Shown: in pieces, positions 18,326-27,214 of the stretch
Position numbering within the stretch: the first letter of the stretch is position 1
How the letters are laid out: the number at the start of each line of letters is the position of its first letter
Source: Streptomyces sp. sk2.1
GTDB lineage: Bacteria > Actinomycetota > Actinomycetes > Streptomycetales > Streptomycetaceae
Direction: 5' to 3'
DNA: 42,226 nt
Assembly: GCF_008120935.1 (NCBI RefSeq)
Contig: NZ_RDBO01000020.1
Location: 67,378 to 109,603 of the forward strand
Translations under genes and position numbers: made by a program
The notes under the pieces: generated by a model
What the model was told of the DNA's origin: nothing
Seen by the model: the letters and a program-made list of their open reading frames with translations, nothing else
Database searches by the model: none

Positions 18326-19759
18326 TCAGGCGGTGCGCCGCAGGAGCGCCAGGTACATCGCGTCCGTGCCGTGCAGGTGCGGCCACAGCTGGACGTCCGG
18401 GCCGTCGCCCAGCGCGGGCACCCCGGGCATCAGCGGGCGGGCGTCCACCCACTCCGCCTCCACGGGCCGGCCGCCGCGCCCCTTGAGCACGTCCTCGACG
18501 ACGACCCGGGTCTCCGCGAGGTGCGGCGAGCAGGTCGCGTAGCCGACGACTCCGCCGACCCGCACCGCCGCCAACGCCTCGCGCAGCAGCGACCGTTGCA
18601 GCGGGGCGAAGTTCTCCAGGTCCTCCCTGCGGCGGCGCCAGCGCGCCTCCGGGCGGCGGCGCAGCGCGCCGAGGCCGGAGCACGGCACGTCCATCAGCAC
18701 CCGGTCGAAGCTTCCCGGCCGCCACGGCGGGCGGGTGCCGTCGGCGGTGACCACCTGGTACGGGCCGGGGTTGCCGGACAGGGCGCGCTCGACGAGGCGG
18801 GCCCGGTGCGGCTGCTTCTCGGCGGCGAGCAGGGCGGCGCCCCGTCCGGCGGCCAGCGCACCGAGCAGGGCCGCCTTTCCGCCCGGCCCCGCGCAGCCGT
18901 CGAGCCAGCGGCTGTCGCTGCCCTCCACGGGGGCGTTGGCGAGGGCCAGGGCGACCAGCTGGCTGCCCTCGTCCTGGACCCCGGCCCGGCCCTCCCGGAC
19001 CGCGTCCAGGGCGCCGGGCTCGCCGCCCTCCGCCATCCGCACGGCATGCGGCGACCAGCGGCCGGGCAGGCCGTTCCCGTCGCCGAGGGCGGTGAGCAGC
19101 TCGTCGGTGGTGGCGCGGCCGGGGCGGGCGACCAGGGTGACCTCGGGGCGTTCGTTGTCCGCCTCCAGGAGGTCCTCGATCCCGGCCCGGCCACCGCCCA
19201 GCGCGTCCCACAGGGCGGAGACGATCCAGCGCGGATGCGAGTGCACGATCGCGAGGTGGTCCTCGGGGTCCTCCTCGTACGTGGGGGCCACCCGTGCGAT
19301 CCAGCCGTCGAGGTCGTCGGCGGAGACCTTCCGCAGGACGGCGTTGACGAACTTGGCCCGGCCCTCGCCGAGCACCACCCGGGCCAGTTCCACGCTGGCG
19401 GAGACCGCGGCGTGGGTGGGGATGCGGGTGCCGAGCAGCTGGTGCACGCCCATGTCGATCACGTCCAGGACCGGCGGGTCGACCTCGCGCAGCGGCCGGT
19501 CGATGCAGGCCGCGACGATCGCGTCGTACGTCCCCTGGCGGCGCAGCGTCCCGTAGACCAGCTCGGTCGCCAGCGCCGCGTCCCGGTGGTCGAAGTCGCC
19601 CTTGGCGCGGGCCTTCTTCAGCAGCGGGGGCAGGACGAGGTTGGCGTACGCGTCGCGTTCGTCGACGGCCCTGAGCGCCTCGAAGGCGAGGAACCGGACC
19701 GGATCCTTCTTGGGACGGCGATGCGGCTTGGCGGGACGGCGACGCTGCTGGTCGTTCAC
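18326..19759 (-). CDS. rsmB: 16S rRNA (cytosine967-C5)-methyltransferase-like protein
   Basis: A 477-residue RsmB/Sun-family enzyme that methylates a 16S rRNA cytosine using SAM. An N-terminal NusB-like RNA-binding domain (about 20-150, from VRFLAFEALRAV) precedes a Rossmann methyltransferase domain. The SAM motif is DGCAGPGGKAALLG. The two RsmB cysteines are in MDVPCSGLGALRRRPEARW and YATCSPHLAETR. I chose GTG 19759 because GGAG lies 10 nt upstream and the protein starts with the basic MNDQQRRRPAKPHRR segment; longer frames run into the hairpin next to fmt. It is downstream of fmt, forming a translation-related cluster. Confidence 0.94.
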   Translation of the reverse strand: MNDQQRRRPAKPHRRPKKDPVRFLAFEALRAVDERDAYANLVLPPLLKKARAKGDFDHRDAALATELVYGTLRRQGTYDAIVAACIDRPLREVDPPVLDVIDMGVHQLLGTRIPTHAAVSASVELARVVLGEGRAKFVNAVLRKVSADDLDGWIARVAPTYEEDPEDHLAIVHSHPRWIVSALWDALGGGRAGIEDLLEADNERPEVTLVARPGRATTDELLTALGDGNGLPGRWSPHAVRMAEGGEPGALDAVREGRAGVQDEGSQLVALALANAPVEGSDSRWLDGCAGPGGKAALLGALAAGRGAALLAAEKQPHRARLVERALSGNPGPYQVVTADGTRPPWRPGSFDRVLMDVPCSGLGALRRRPEARWRRRREDLENFAPLQRSLLREALAAVRVGGVVGYATCSPHLAETRVVVEDVLKGRGGRPVEAEWVDARPLMPGVPALGDGPDVQLWPHLHGTDAMYLALLRRTA

Positions 19760-19829
19760 GTGAAAGGTGCTCCGCTGACGGTCGAGAGGACGAATCCTCC
19801 CAGCGTATCGCCGCCCCGGCCCGAAGGGC

Positions 19830-19859
19830 CCCGGTGCCCGCCGGCCCGCGGGCACCGGG
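19830..19859 (-). terminator. Hairpin between fmt and rsmB
   Basis: A perfect 12-bp stem (CCCGGTGCCCGC, 19830-19841, with 19848-19859) and a 6-nt loop lie 6 bp past the fmt stop. It may terminate fmt transcripts, or partly attenuate read-through into rsmB. Confidence 0.6.
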
Positions 19860-19865
19860 CGGTCC

Positions 19866-20798
19866 TCAGACGCCCAGCAGCTCGCCGTGGGCGATGCGCA
19901 CCCCGCGGGCCCAGTCGGCGGCCCGCATCGGCTTCTTGCCCTGCGGCTGGACCCAGAGCAGCTCGACGGCGTGCGACCCGGTGCCCACGTACACGTTGTT
20001 CTTGGCCGCCGACAGCTCGCCGGGGGCCAGGTCGGCACGGTCCTGCACGGGCGCCACCTGGACCAGCTTCAGGCGTTCCCCGCGGAACAGGGTCCAGGCG
20101 CCGGGTGCGGGCGTGCAGCCGCGCACCACGCGGTCGACCCGCAGCGCGGGAGCGGACCACTGCACCTGGGCGTCCTCGACGGTGATCTTCGGTGCGAGGG
20201 TGATCCCCTCGGCCGGCTGCGGAACGGCGTGCAGGGTGCCGTCCTCGATGCCGTCCATCGTCGCGGCGAGCAGCCCCGCGCCAGCGAACGCGAGCCGGGT
20301 GAGCAGGTCCCCGCTGGTGTCGGTGGGACGCACCTCCTCGGTGAGGACGCCGTACACCGGGCCGGAGTCCAGGCCCTCCTCGATCAGGAAGGTCGACGCG
20401 CCGGTGACCTCGTCGCCCGCCATGACCGCGTGCTGCACGGGGGCGGCGCCGCGCCAGGCGGGCAGCAGCGAGAAGTGGAGGTTGACCCAGCCGCGGGCGG
20501 GCACGGCGAGCGCCTCCTTGGGGAGCAGCGCCCCGTAGGCGACGACCGGGCAGCAGTCCGGGGCGATCTCCCGCAGCCGGGCCAGGAAGTCCTCGTCGCG
20601 CGGCCGGGCGGGCTTGAGCACCTCGATGCCGGCCTCCTCGGCGCGCTCGGCGACGGGGCTGGCGACCAGTCGGCGGCCCCGCCCGGCGGGGGCGTCGGGC
20701 CGGGTGACGACGGCGGCCACCTCGTGCCGGTCGGAGGCGATCAGGGCGTCCAGGGCGGGTACGGCTACCTCGGGGGTGCCTGCGAAGACGAGCTTCAT
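19866..20798 (-). CDS. fmt: Methionyl-tRNA formyltransferase
   Basis: A 310-residue enzyme that formylates initiator Met-tRNA using 10-formyl-THF. The N-terminal catalytic domain begins [16 protein letters not shown]. The catalytic Asn106, His108 and Asp144 are in [17 protein letters not shown] and [10 protein letters not shown]. The C-terminal tRNA-binding domain begins near [18 protein letters not shown]. The length is standard and the ATG at 20798 is the only sensible start. It heads the fmt-rsmB-rpe series on the minus strand and is divergent from the small HTH-like gene. Confidence 0.97.
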   Translation of the reverse strand: MKLVFAGTPEVAVPALDALIASDRHEVAAVVTRPDAPAGRGRRLVASPVAERAEEAGIEVLKPARPRDEDFLARLREIAPDCCPVVAYGALLPKEALAVPARGWVNLHFSLLPAWRGAAPVQHAVMAGDEVTGASTFLIEEGLDSGPVYGVLTEEVRPTDTSGDLLTRLAFAGAGLLAATMDGIEDGTLHAVPQPAEGITLAPKITVEDAQVQWSAPALRVDRVVRGCTPAPGAWTLFRGERLKLVQVAPVQDRADLAPGELSAAKNNVYVGTGSHAVELLWVQPQGKKPMRAADWARGVRIAHGELLGV

Positions 20799-21002
20799 GG
20801 GTGGCTGACTGCCTCTCGGGCCGGAACGTACGGTGACGAGCGACGCGTGGGACCGACCGGCAGCCCCGTGACGCCGCCCACTGTTCGCCGGTCGGCCCCA
20901 CAGTCTATGGGCCGGGCCGCCGGGGGGCGTACGCACGGCCGCGCGCCCCTTTGACGGGCGCACGCGCCCCTGATGCGTGACCAGATCCACAGCTCGGGCG
21001 TT

Positions 21003-21020
21003 GGTCAAGAGAGATTGACC
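21003..21020. promoter_or_regulatory. GGTCAA-N6-TTGACC inverted repeat in fmt divergent region
   Basis: A perfect 6-bp inverted repeat separated by 6 bp lies 60 bp upstream of the plus-strand small gene and 205 bp upstream of fmt. Each arm reads TTGACC outward, like a -35 hexamer, but I could not find a good matching -10. It could be an operator. Confidence 0.3.
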
Positions 21021-21079
21021 GAAGCGAGCCGCCACGATGCGGCCCGATCCCTTTCAACGCCGGTTCGAGAGGCTTCTTC

Positions 21080-21616
21080 ATGGCCGACCACGCAACCCAC
21101 GACGCCCAAGCGAGGGCCAGCCTGCATCTGTTGGTGCGGGACATCGAGCGGGTCCGGCGGCAGGTGGACGCGCTGCGCACGCTCACCGCCCAACTGGGCA
21201 ACGTCTACCGTCCCCGCCGCTCCGGCCCGTCCACGGGCTTCGTCGTCTACGGCCGGGCCCCGGCCCCCACCGTCAGGCTGGCCCAGGAACTGCGCGACAG
21301 CGTCGAGACCCTGGTCACCGCGGCGGTGGACTTCGACCGTTCGCTGGGCTTCTCCTGGGACGCGGTGGGCTCCGCGCTCGGGGTCACCAAGCAGGCGGTG
21401 CACCGGCGCTACGGCGCCCGCCGCAACGCCCGGCAGACGGGGGCGGGCGAGACCGCCGCGGAGACGGCGGTGCCGCGCGCCCTGCCGGGCCCGGCGAACC
21501 CGTCCGCGCTGCCCGTGGTGCCCGCCGCGCGCTCCATGCCGCCGCAGCCGGGCGACCGTCCGGCGCTCCGGGACGACCTGCGCCCCGGCGTCTTCCCCGG
21601 TCCGCGCAACGGCTGA
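21080..21616 (+). CDS. Conserved small HTH-like protein of unknown function
   Basis: A 178-residue protein that I do not recognise as a named family. The N-terminal half is helical and charged ([20 protein letters not shown]). The segment [20 protein letters not shown] (about 91-110) looks like a helix-turn-helix of the sigma region-4 type. The last 60 residues are Pro/Ala-rich and probably disordered. GAGAGG lies 7 nt upstream of the ATG. It stands alone between fmt and priA and is convergent with priA. A DNA-binding role is a reasonable inference; targets are unknown. Confidence 0.85.
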   Translation: MADHATHDAQARASLHLLVRDIERVRRQVDALRTLTAQLGNVYRPRRSGPSTGFVVYGRAPAPTVRLAQELRDSVETLVTAAVDFDRSLGFSWDAVGSALGVTKQAVHRRYGARRNARQTGAGETAAETAVPRALPGPANPSALPVVPAARSMPPQPGDRPALRDDLRPGVFPGPRNG

Positions 21617-21627
21617 CCGCTCCGCCC

Positions 21628-21660
21628 CTGCCCCGCCGTGTCCGACGCCCGGCGGGGCAG
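21628..21660. terminator. Bidirectional hairpin after the small HTH gene
   Basis: CTGCCCCGCCG (21628-21638) pairs perfectly with 21650-21660. This gives 11 bp with an 11-nt loop, starting 11 bp after the stop of the plus-strand gene. Confidence 0.65.
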
Positions 21661-21697
21661 CCGTACATCCACGCACACCCCCCACCACCGAATCCAC

Positions 21698-21729
21698 CGG
21701 CGGCCGGCCGCATCCGCGGTCGGCCGCCG
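21698..21729 (-). terminator. Hairpin after priA
   Basis: CGGCGGCCG (21698-21706) pairs with 21721-21729, and an inner CGC/GCG pairing (21709-21711 with 21716-21718) is possible. It starts 29 bp beyond the priA stop on the minus strand. Confidence 0.5.
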
Positions 21730-21758
21730 TACGGGTCCTTCGGCCCTCCGCCGCCCCG

Positions 21759-23903
21759 TCACCCGATGTCCGGCGGGTCCACCCTGATCCGGACCTGCTC
21801 GCCGCCGCCCCGGGAGGTGCGCGCCGCCTGCGCGGCCTTCAGCGCGGCGGCCAGCGCCGCCCCGCGGCCCGGCGGCACCCGGAGGAGCGCCCGCTCCCAG
21901 GACTCCCCCTGCGGCGCCTCCCCGGGCCTGCGGGGCCTGCCCGGCACGGCGGACGGCACCGGGACCGGGCCGAGCACCTCGGCCTCCGGCGGCAGCTCGG
22001 CCGCCGTCATGAACGCGGCGAGCGCCTCCGGCGTCCCCGTCACCGCCGCCATCCGGGAGACCGGCGGGAAGCCCAGCTCGGCCCGTTCCGCCAGTTCGCG
22101 GCGGGCGTGTCCGACCGGGTCCCAGCGCACCAGGGCCTGCACCGGCCGCAGCGTCGGCTCGGCGACGATCACCACCGTGCCCCGCTCCCGCTGCCCGCGC
22201 ACCAGCGCGGCCGCTGCCGTCCAGCGGCGCAGCGCCTCCTCGCCCGCCCGCAGATCGGGCCGGCCGACCATCGCCCAGCCGTCCAGCAGCAGGGCGGCCG
22301 CGTAACCGCCCTCGGCCACGGGTTCGGCGCCAGGGGTGCTGACCACCAGCGCCGGTGCCGCCGGTACGGAGTCGAGGACGTGGTCGCGGCCCGAGGTCCG
22401 CACCGGCACGTCCGGAAACGCCCGGCCCAGCTCCTCGGCCGTGCGGCGGGCGCCGACGACACTGGCCCGCAGCCGGGCCCCGCCGCAGGCGACACAGCGC
22501 CAGGCGGCCTCGGCCCGTCCGCACCAGGCGCATTCGAGGTCCTGCTGGTCGACCGCCTGGAGCGGCCCGGAGCAGTGCCGGCACCGGGCGGGTTCGCGGC
22601 AGCGCTCGCAGGCCAGCCGGGGAACGTAGCCGCGGCGCGGCACCTGGATCAGGACGGGGCCGCCGCGCAGCCCGTCCCGCACCGTCTGCCAGGCCAGGCT
22701 GGGCAGCCGCGCGGCCCTGGCGGCGCCGTCCCTGGCCAGCTCCCCGTCGCCCACCGTGCGCACCAGGGGCGCCGCGGTCCGCAGCTGCTCCCGGTCCGCG
22801 GCCAGCGGCAGCGCCCAGCCGCTCTCCACCAGCTGGGCGGCCTCCACGGTGCAGCTCGTGCCGCCGAGCAGGAACGCGCACCGGCTCTGCGTCGCCCGCA
22901 GTTCGAGCACCTCGCGGACGTGCGGGAAGGGAGCGTTGTCGTCGCTGTGGCTGGAGTCCCCGTCGTCCCAGACGGCGACCAGGCCGAGGTCGGTGACGGG
23001 CGCGAACATCGCGGCCCTCGTCCCGACGACCGCGCGCACCGAGCCGCGCCGGATCGCGAGCCACTGGCGGTAGCGCTTCTCCGGGCCGGACTCGGCGGTC
23101 AGCAGCGCGTGCCGGCCCGGACCGAGCAGCGCGGTGAGCGCCGCGTCCACCCGGCCCGCGGTCCGTCCGTCCGGCATGACGACGAGTGCGCCGCGCCCCG
23201 ATGCGAGGGTCGCGGCCATGGCCCTGGCGATCTCCTCGGGCCAGTGGGGGCCGGGCAGCGCCGTCCACACGGCCCGGGGCGCCCCGCCCCCGGCCAGCGC
23301 CCGCAGGAACGCCGGCCCCTGCGGATACCGCTCCCAGCTGCCCGCCGACGGGGCGGGCGGCCGGGGCAGGGGCTCGGGCGAGGGCGCGGACTCGGCCCTG
23401 CCGTTGCGGGGCGGAACGGCCAGCTGGAGCACATCGGCGAGGCTGCCGGCGTAGCGGTCGGCGACGGCGCGCGCGAGGGCGAGCAGCTCCGGCCCCAGTA
23501 CCGGTTCGGGCGACACGACGTAGGCGAGCGCGGCCAGGGCCCCGGGGTAGTCCGACTCGGCGAGCCGTTCGACGAGGAAACCGTCGATCAGCCCGCCGCC
23601 CTCGCGCCGTCCGCCCCGGACGTTGCGCCCGCCGGCCCCGAAGCGCACCCGCACCCGTACCCCGGGCCGGGCCTCGGCGTCGAGCTCCTCGGGCACCGCG
23701 TAGTCGAAGTACTGGTCGAGGTGGAGCGCGCCCTTGTTGACCAGGACGCGGGCGACGGGCAGCTCCGGGGCGAGGGCGGCACCGCGCCAGGTGCGCGGCT
23801 TGGCCCGCGGCACCTTGGCCCTGCGCACCGTCTCCCGGATCAGCGCAAGCTGCTCCGGGGCCCCGCCTTCGGGGTCCTCGGACCGCTCGTCTTCGCTGCT
23901 CAC
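21759..23903 (-). CDS. priA: PriA-like primosomal protein N' lacking helicase ATPase motifs
   Basis: A 714-residue actinobacterial PriA homologue. The N-terminal 3'-DNA-binding domain (about 45-160) and the zinc region with eight cysteines (C432, C435, C441, C444, C458, C461, C470, C473) are intact. The helicase core is degenerate: where Walker A (GxTGSGKT) is expected the sequence reads TALPGPHWPEE (about 214-224), and where the DEEH box is expected it reads VWDDGDSSH (about 311-319). It therefore should not hydrolyse ATP as E. coli PriA does, and may act as a DNA-binding loader. I chose GTG 23903 because AGGAA lies 7 nt upstream. GTG 23927 is an alternative that overlaps a tandem repeat. 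It follows metK by 88 bp. Confidence 0.92.
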   Translation of the reverse strand: MSSEDERSEDPEGGAPEQLALIRETVRRAKVPRAKPRTWRGAALAPELPVARVLVNKGALHLDQYFDYAVPEELDAEARPGVRVRVRFGAGGRNVRGGRREGGGLIDGFLVERLAESDYPGALAALAYVVSPEPVLGPELLALARAVADRYAGSLADVLQLAVPPRNGRAESAPSPEPLPRPPAPSAGSWERYPQGPAFLRALAGGGAPRAVWTALPGPHWPEEIARAMAATLASGRGALVVMPDGRTAGRVDAALTALLGPGRHALLTAESGPEKRYRQWLAIRRGSVRAVVGTRAAMFAPVTDLGLVAVWDDGDSSHSDDNAPFPHVREVLELRATQSRCAFLLGGTSCTVEAAQLVESGWALPLAADREQLRTAAPLVRTVGDGELARDGAARAARLPSLAWQTVRDGLRGGPVLIQVPRRGYVPRLACERCREPARCRHCSGPLQAVDQQDLECAWCGRAEAAWRCVACGGARLRASVVGARRTAEELGRAFPDVPVRTSGRDHVLDSVPAAPALVVSTPGAEPVAEGGYAAALLLDGWAMVGRPDLRAGEEALRRWTAAAALVRGQRERGTVVIVAEPTLRPVQALVRWDPVGHARRELAERAELGFPPVSRMAAVTGTPEALAAFMTAAELPPEAEVLGPVPVPSAVPGRPRRPGEAPQGESWERALLRVPPGRGAALAAALKAAQAARTSRGGGEQVRIRVDPPDIG

Positions 23904-23926
23904 AGCCAAATTCCTACCAGACGGCA

Positions 23927-23969
23927 CCGACAGCGGCCCCGGCCCGACAGCGGCCCCGGCGGCCCCGGC
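23927..23969. repeat. Tandem 17-bp repeat between metK and priA
   Basis: CCGACAGCGGCCCCGGC occurs twice back to back (23927-23943 and 23944-23960). It is followed by a partial third copy, GGCCCCGGC (23961-23969). It lies in the short metK-priA gap and probably arose by slippage. Confidence 0.85.
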
Positions 23970-23991
23970 GTACGGGCGAAGTGCGGTGGGC

Positions 23992-25200
23992 CTACAGCCC
24001 GGCCGCCGCGCGCAGCGCGTCCACCCGGTCGGTGCGCTCCCAGGTGAAGTCGGGCAGCTCGCGGCCGAAGTGGCCGTACGCCGCGGTCTGGGCGTAGATC
24101 GGGCGCAGCAGGTCGAGGTCGCGGATGATCGCGGCCGGGCGCAGGTCGAAGACCTCGCCGATGGCGTGCTCGATCTTCTCGGTGTCGATCGCGGCGGTGC
24201 CGAAGGTCTCGACGAACAGGCCGACCGGCTCGGCCTTGCCGATCGCGTACGCGACCTGGACCTCGCAGCGGGCGGCCAGGCCGGCCGCGACGACGTTCTT
24301 GGCGACCCAGCGCATCGCGTACGCGGCCGAGCGGTCCACCTTCGACGGGTCCTTGCCGGAGAAGGCGCCGCCGCCGTGCCGGGCCATGCCGCCGTAGGTG
24401 TCGATGATGATCTTCCGGCCGGTCAGACCGGCGTCGCCCATCGGGCCGCCGATCTCGAAACGCCCGGTCGGGTTGACCAGCAGCCGGTAGCCCTCGGTGT
24501 CGAGCTTGATGCCGTCCTCGATCAGCTGCGCGAGCACGTGCTCCACGACGAACTCGCGGATGTCGGGCGCGAGCAGCGAGTCGAGGTCGATGTCGCTGGC
24601 GTGCTGCGAGGAGACGACGACGGTGTCGAGGCGGACGGCCTTGTCGCCGTCGTACTCGATGGTGACCTGGGTCTTGCCGTCGGGGCGCAGGTACGGGATG
24701 GTCCCGTTCTTGCGGACCTCGGAGAGCCGGCGCGAGAGCCGGTGCGCGAGGTGGATCGGGAGCGGCATGAGCTCGGGCGTCTCGTCGCAGGCGTAGCCGA
24801 ACATCAGGCCCTGGTCGCCGGCGCCCTGCTTGTCGAGCTCGTCCTCGTCGCCCTCGACGCGCTTCTCGTAGGCGGTGTCGACGCCCTGCGCGATGTCGGG
24901 CGACTGCGCGCCGATGGACACCGAGACGCCGCAGGAGGCGCCGTCGAAGCCCTTCTTGGAGGAGTCGTAGCCGATTTCGAGGACCTTGTTGCGCACGAGG
25001 TTCGGAATGTCGGCGTAGGCCTTGGTCGTGACCTCACCCGCGACGTGCACCAGACCGGTGGTGATCAGGGTCTCGACGGCGACCCGGGAGGTCGGGTCCT
25101 CACGGAGCAGTGCGTCGAGGATGGTGTCGCTGATCTGGTCGGCGATCTTGTCGGGGTGGCCCTCGGTGACGGACTCCGAGGTGAAGAGACGGCGGGACAC
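23992..25200 (-). CDS. metK: S-adenosylmethionine synthase
   Basis: A 402-residue enzyme making SAM from methionine and ATP. Signatures include [20 protein letters not shown] at the N-terminus, [32 protein letters not shown], and the Gly-rich [19 protein letters not shown]. The length is typical. I chose GTG 25200 because AGGGAG lies close upstream and the protein then starts [11 protein letters not shown]; the longer frame adds a low-complexity Ala/Pro segment. SAM supply also feeds the methyltransferase rsmB nearby. A 241-bp region upstream contains a large nested hairpin. Confidence 0.98.
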   Translation of the reverse strand: MSRRLFTSESVTEGHPDKIADQISDTILDALLREDPTSRVAVETLITTGLVHVAGEVTTKAYADIPNLVRNKVLEIGYDSSKKGFDGASCGVSVSIGAQSPDIAQGVDTAYEKRVEGDEDELDKQGAGDQGLMFGYACDETPELMPLPIHLAHRLSRRLSEVRKNGTIPYLRPDGKTQVTIEYDGDKAVRLDTVVVSSQHASDIDLDSLLAPDIREFVVEHVLAQLIEDGIKLDTEGYRLLVNPTGRFEIGGPMGDAGLTGRKIIIDTYGGMARHGGGAFSGKDPSKVDRSAAYAMRWVAKNVVAAGLAARCEVQVAYAIGKAEPVGLFVETFGTAAIDTEKIEHAIGEVFDLRPAAIIRDLDLLRPIYAQTAAYGHFGRELPDFTWERTDRVDALRAAAGL

Positions 25201-25361
25201 ATCGCTCCCTGGGGTTGCAGCGGCTGCTGGCTGATCATTTGGCGGACCGCCGGGAGCTGCGCCCGACACGGTCCTGGATCAGTTTATCGGTCGCTTCCGC
25301 CCGGCGGACAGTGTGTCTCGCCCCTTGGGAGTTCTGTGACCGGCCCCACGCTCCCCCGGCG

Positions 25362-25427
25362 GCCGCCGACCGGCCTCCGGAAGCCGGTGTTTCCCCGTGT
25401 TTCAGGGGTTCCGGCCCGGTCGGCGGC
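25362..25427 (-). terminator. Large nested hairpin between coaBC and metK
   Basis: Three stacked pairings share one axis: GCCGCCGACCGG (25362-25373) with 25416-25427, CCGGAA (25377-25382) with TTCCGG (25409-25414), and CCCC (25393-25396) with GGGG (25405-25408). It begins 15 bp past the coaBC stop on the minus strand and lies 160-230 nt before metK. Termination is most likely. A leader structure of metK is the other possibility if transcription reads through. Confidence 0.55.
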
Positions 25428-25441
25428 ATGAAACAAGAATT

Positions 25442-26644
25442 TCACCCCAGGCGTACCGACACGAGGTCCCAGACCGTGTCGGCGAGTGCTTCCTTGGGCC
25501 CGTACGGCACCTGGGTCTCGCCGCCGTCCGCCGCGAGCACCACCGCCTCGTTCTCCTCCGCCCCGAAGGTCCTGCGCTCCCCCACCTCGTTGACGACGAG
25601 GAGGTCGCAGCCCTTGCGGCGGAGCTTCTCCCGGCCGTTGGCGAGGACGTCGTCGGTCTCGGCGGCGAATCCCACGACGATCTGGCCCGGCCGGGCGCGT
25701 TCGCCGGCCACCTCGGCGAGGATGTCGGGGTTGCGGACGAGCGTGATGGGAGCGGGCTCCTGCCCGTCCTTCTTCTTGATCTTCCCCGTGGCGTACTCGG
25801 CGGGGCGGAAGTCGGCGACCGCCGCCGCCATCACGACCACGTCGGCGTCCGCGGCGGCCTTCAGCACGGCCTCGCGCAGCTGGACGGCGGTCCCGGCGTG
25901 CAGGACGTCGGCCCCGGCCGGGTCCGGCAGACCGGTGTTGGCCTCGACGAGGGTGACCCGGGCGCCGCGGGCGACCGCGGTGCGGGCCAGCGCGTAGCCC
26001 TGCTTGCCCGAGGAACGGTTGCCGAGGTAGCGCACCGGGTCGAGCGGCTCGCGGGTGCCGCCCGCGCTGATCACGACGTGGCGCCCGGCCAGGTCGGGCT
26101 CGACGGGTCCGCGGGCCAGCACCCGGCGGCAGACCTCGAAGATCTCGCCGGGGTCGGGCAGCCTGCCCTTGCCGGTGTCGACGCCGGTGAGCCGGCCGAC
26201 GGCGGGCTCGATGACGACGGCGCCGCGGCGGCGCAGCGCGGCGACGTTCTCCCGGGTGGCGGGGTGCTCCCACATCTCGGTGTGCATGGCGGGCGCGAAG
26301 ACGACCGGACAGCGGGCGGTGAGGAGGGTGTTGGTGAGCAGGTCGTCGGCGAGGCCGTGGGCGGCCCTGGCGAGCGTGTCGGCGGTGGCGGGGGCGACGA
26401 CCACGAGGTCGGCGCCCTGCCCGATCCGGACGTGCGGGACCTCGTGGACGTCGTCCCAGACCTCCGTGGACACCGGGTGGCCGGAGAGCGCCGACCAGGT
26501 GGCCTCCCCCACGAAGTTCAGCGCCGACCCGGTCGGGACGACGCGCACGTCGTGTCCGGACTCGGTCAGCCGGCGCAGCAGCTCGCACGCCTTGTACGCG
26601 GCGATGCCCCCGCTGACCCCAAGAACGACCTTCGGCTTGTCCAC
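25442..26644 (-). CDS. coaBC: Bifunctional phosphopantothenoylcysteine decarboxylase / phosphopantothenate-cysteine ligase
   Basis: A 400-residue fused CoaBC, catalysing two steps of coenzyme A synthesis. The N-terminal flavoprotein decarboxylase (CoaC) starts KPKVVLGVSGGIAAYKACEL, has the conserved His in SALSGHPV and a PAMHTEMW loop. The C-terminal ligase (CoaB) begins VVISAGGTREPLDPVRYLGN and has MAAAVADFRP and GFAAETDDV. I chose GTG 26644 because GGGGAG lies 5 nt upstream and the frame starts at the conserved VDKPKVVLG. It sits downstream of rpoZ behind a hairpin. Confidence 0.97.
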   Translation of the reverse strand: MDKPKVVLGVSGGIAAYKACELLRRLTESGHDVRVVPTGSALNFVGEATWSALSGHPVSTEVWDDVHEVPHVRIGQGADLVVVAPATADTLARAAHGLADDLLTNTLLTARCPVVFAPAMHTEMWEHPATRENVAALRRRGAVVIEPAVGRLTGVDTGKGRLPDPGEIFEVCRRVLARGPVEPDLAGRHVVISAGGTREPLDPVRYLGNRSSGKQGYALARTAVARGARVTLVEANTGLPDPAGADVLHAGTAVQLREAVLKAAADADVVVMAAAVADFRPAEYATGKIKKKDGQEPAPITLVRNPDILAEVAGERARPGQIVVGFAAETDDVLANGREKLRRKGCDLLVVNEVGERRTFGAEENEAVVLAADGGETQVPYGPKEALADTVWDLVSVRLG

Positions 26645-26722
26645 TGCGTCTCCCCGCACTCGGATACGAACACCCCCATGCTGCCTCACCGTGCCCGTGC
26701 CGACGCCGTCGCCCCGGACACG

Positions 26723-26758
26723 CCTCGGGCCCGGCTGCCGTGGCGGCCGGGCCCGAGG
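26723..26758 (-). terminator. Hairpin after rpoZ
   Basis: CCTCGGGCCCGGC (26723-26735) pairs with 26746-26758. This gives 13 bp with a 10-nt loop, starting 18 bp past the rpoZ stop on the minus strand. Confidence 0.7.
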
Positions 26759-26776
26759 TGAAGGTGCGATTCCTGC

Positions 26777-27049
26777 TTACTGCGCGGGGCCCTCGATGGC
26801 CTCGGAGGTGAGCAGGCCCGCGTTGATCTCGCGGAGCGCGATCGACAGCGGCTTCTCGTGGACGTGGGTGTCCACGAGCGGGCCGACGTACTCCAGGAGA
26901 CCCTCGCCGAGCTGCGAGTAGTACGCGTTGATCTGGCGCGCGCGCTTGGCGGCGTAGATCACGAGGCTGTACTTCGAGTCGGTGGCCTCGAGGAGCTCAT
27001 CAATCGGCGGGTTGATGATGCCCTCGGGCGTGGTGATGGAAGAGGACAC
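26777..27049 (-). CDS. rpoZ: DNA-directed RNA polymerase omega subunit
   Basis: A 90-residue omega subunit, which supports assembly of RNA polymerase around beta-prime. The core reads [20 protein letters not shown] followed by [12 protein letters not shown], the invariant omega signature, and the C-terminus continues to [11 protein letters not shown] as in other streptomycetes. I chose GTG 27049 because GGAAGG lies 6 nt upstream, giving the usual 90 residues; the longer frame would start in the AT-rich leader. It is downstream of gmk, a widespread gene order. Confidence 0.98.
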   Translation of the reverse strand: MSSSITTPEGIINPPIDELLEATDSKYSLVIYAAKRARQINAYYSQLGEGLLEYVGPLVDTHVHEKPLSIALREINAGLLTSEAIEGPAQ

Positions 27050-27075
27050 TCTCTGCCTTCCGAAGGGGGTAAAGA

Positions 27076-27091
27076 TCAAAGAAAACTTTGA
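27076..27091. promoter_or_regulatory. AT-rich inverted repeat in rpoZ leader
   Basis: TCAAAG-AAAA-CTTTGA is a perfect 6-bp inverted repeat, 27 nt upstream of the rpoZ start. It is strikingly AT-rich for this genome. It may be a protein-binding site or a weak leader hairpin. Confidence 0.35.
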
Positions 27092-27150
27092 CGGTGCGGG
27101 GTTCCGCCGTGCTTGCCAGGGCCGGTCACGACTGCGTCGTACTGCGGTTC

Positions 27151-27200
27151 GGCGATTCAGTGATGCGGTGGTGCTGCGACTCGCCGAGTCGGTGATTCAG
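27151..27200. repeat. GGYGATTCAG direct repeat, 40-bp period, gmk-rpoZ gap
   Basis: GGCGATTCAG (27151-27160) and GGTGATTCAG (27191-27200) are exactly 40 bp apart. A small hairpin, CGACTC-GCC-GAGTCG (27177-27191), lies between them and overlaps the second copy by one base. Both lie in the 165-bp gap between gmk and rpoZ. Confidence 0.4.
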
Positions 27201-27214
27201 CCGTGCGTCAGTCG

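Noticed and set aside
25201..25441. SAM riboswitch upstream of metK
   Set aside because: The region has a nested hairpin but I could not find the conserved core of SAM-I, SAM-II or SAM-IV aptamers.
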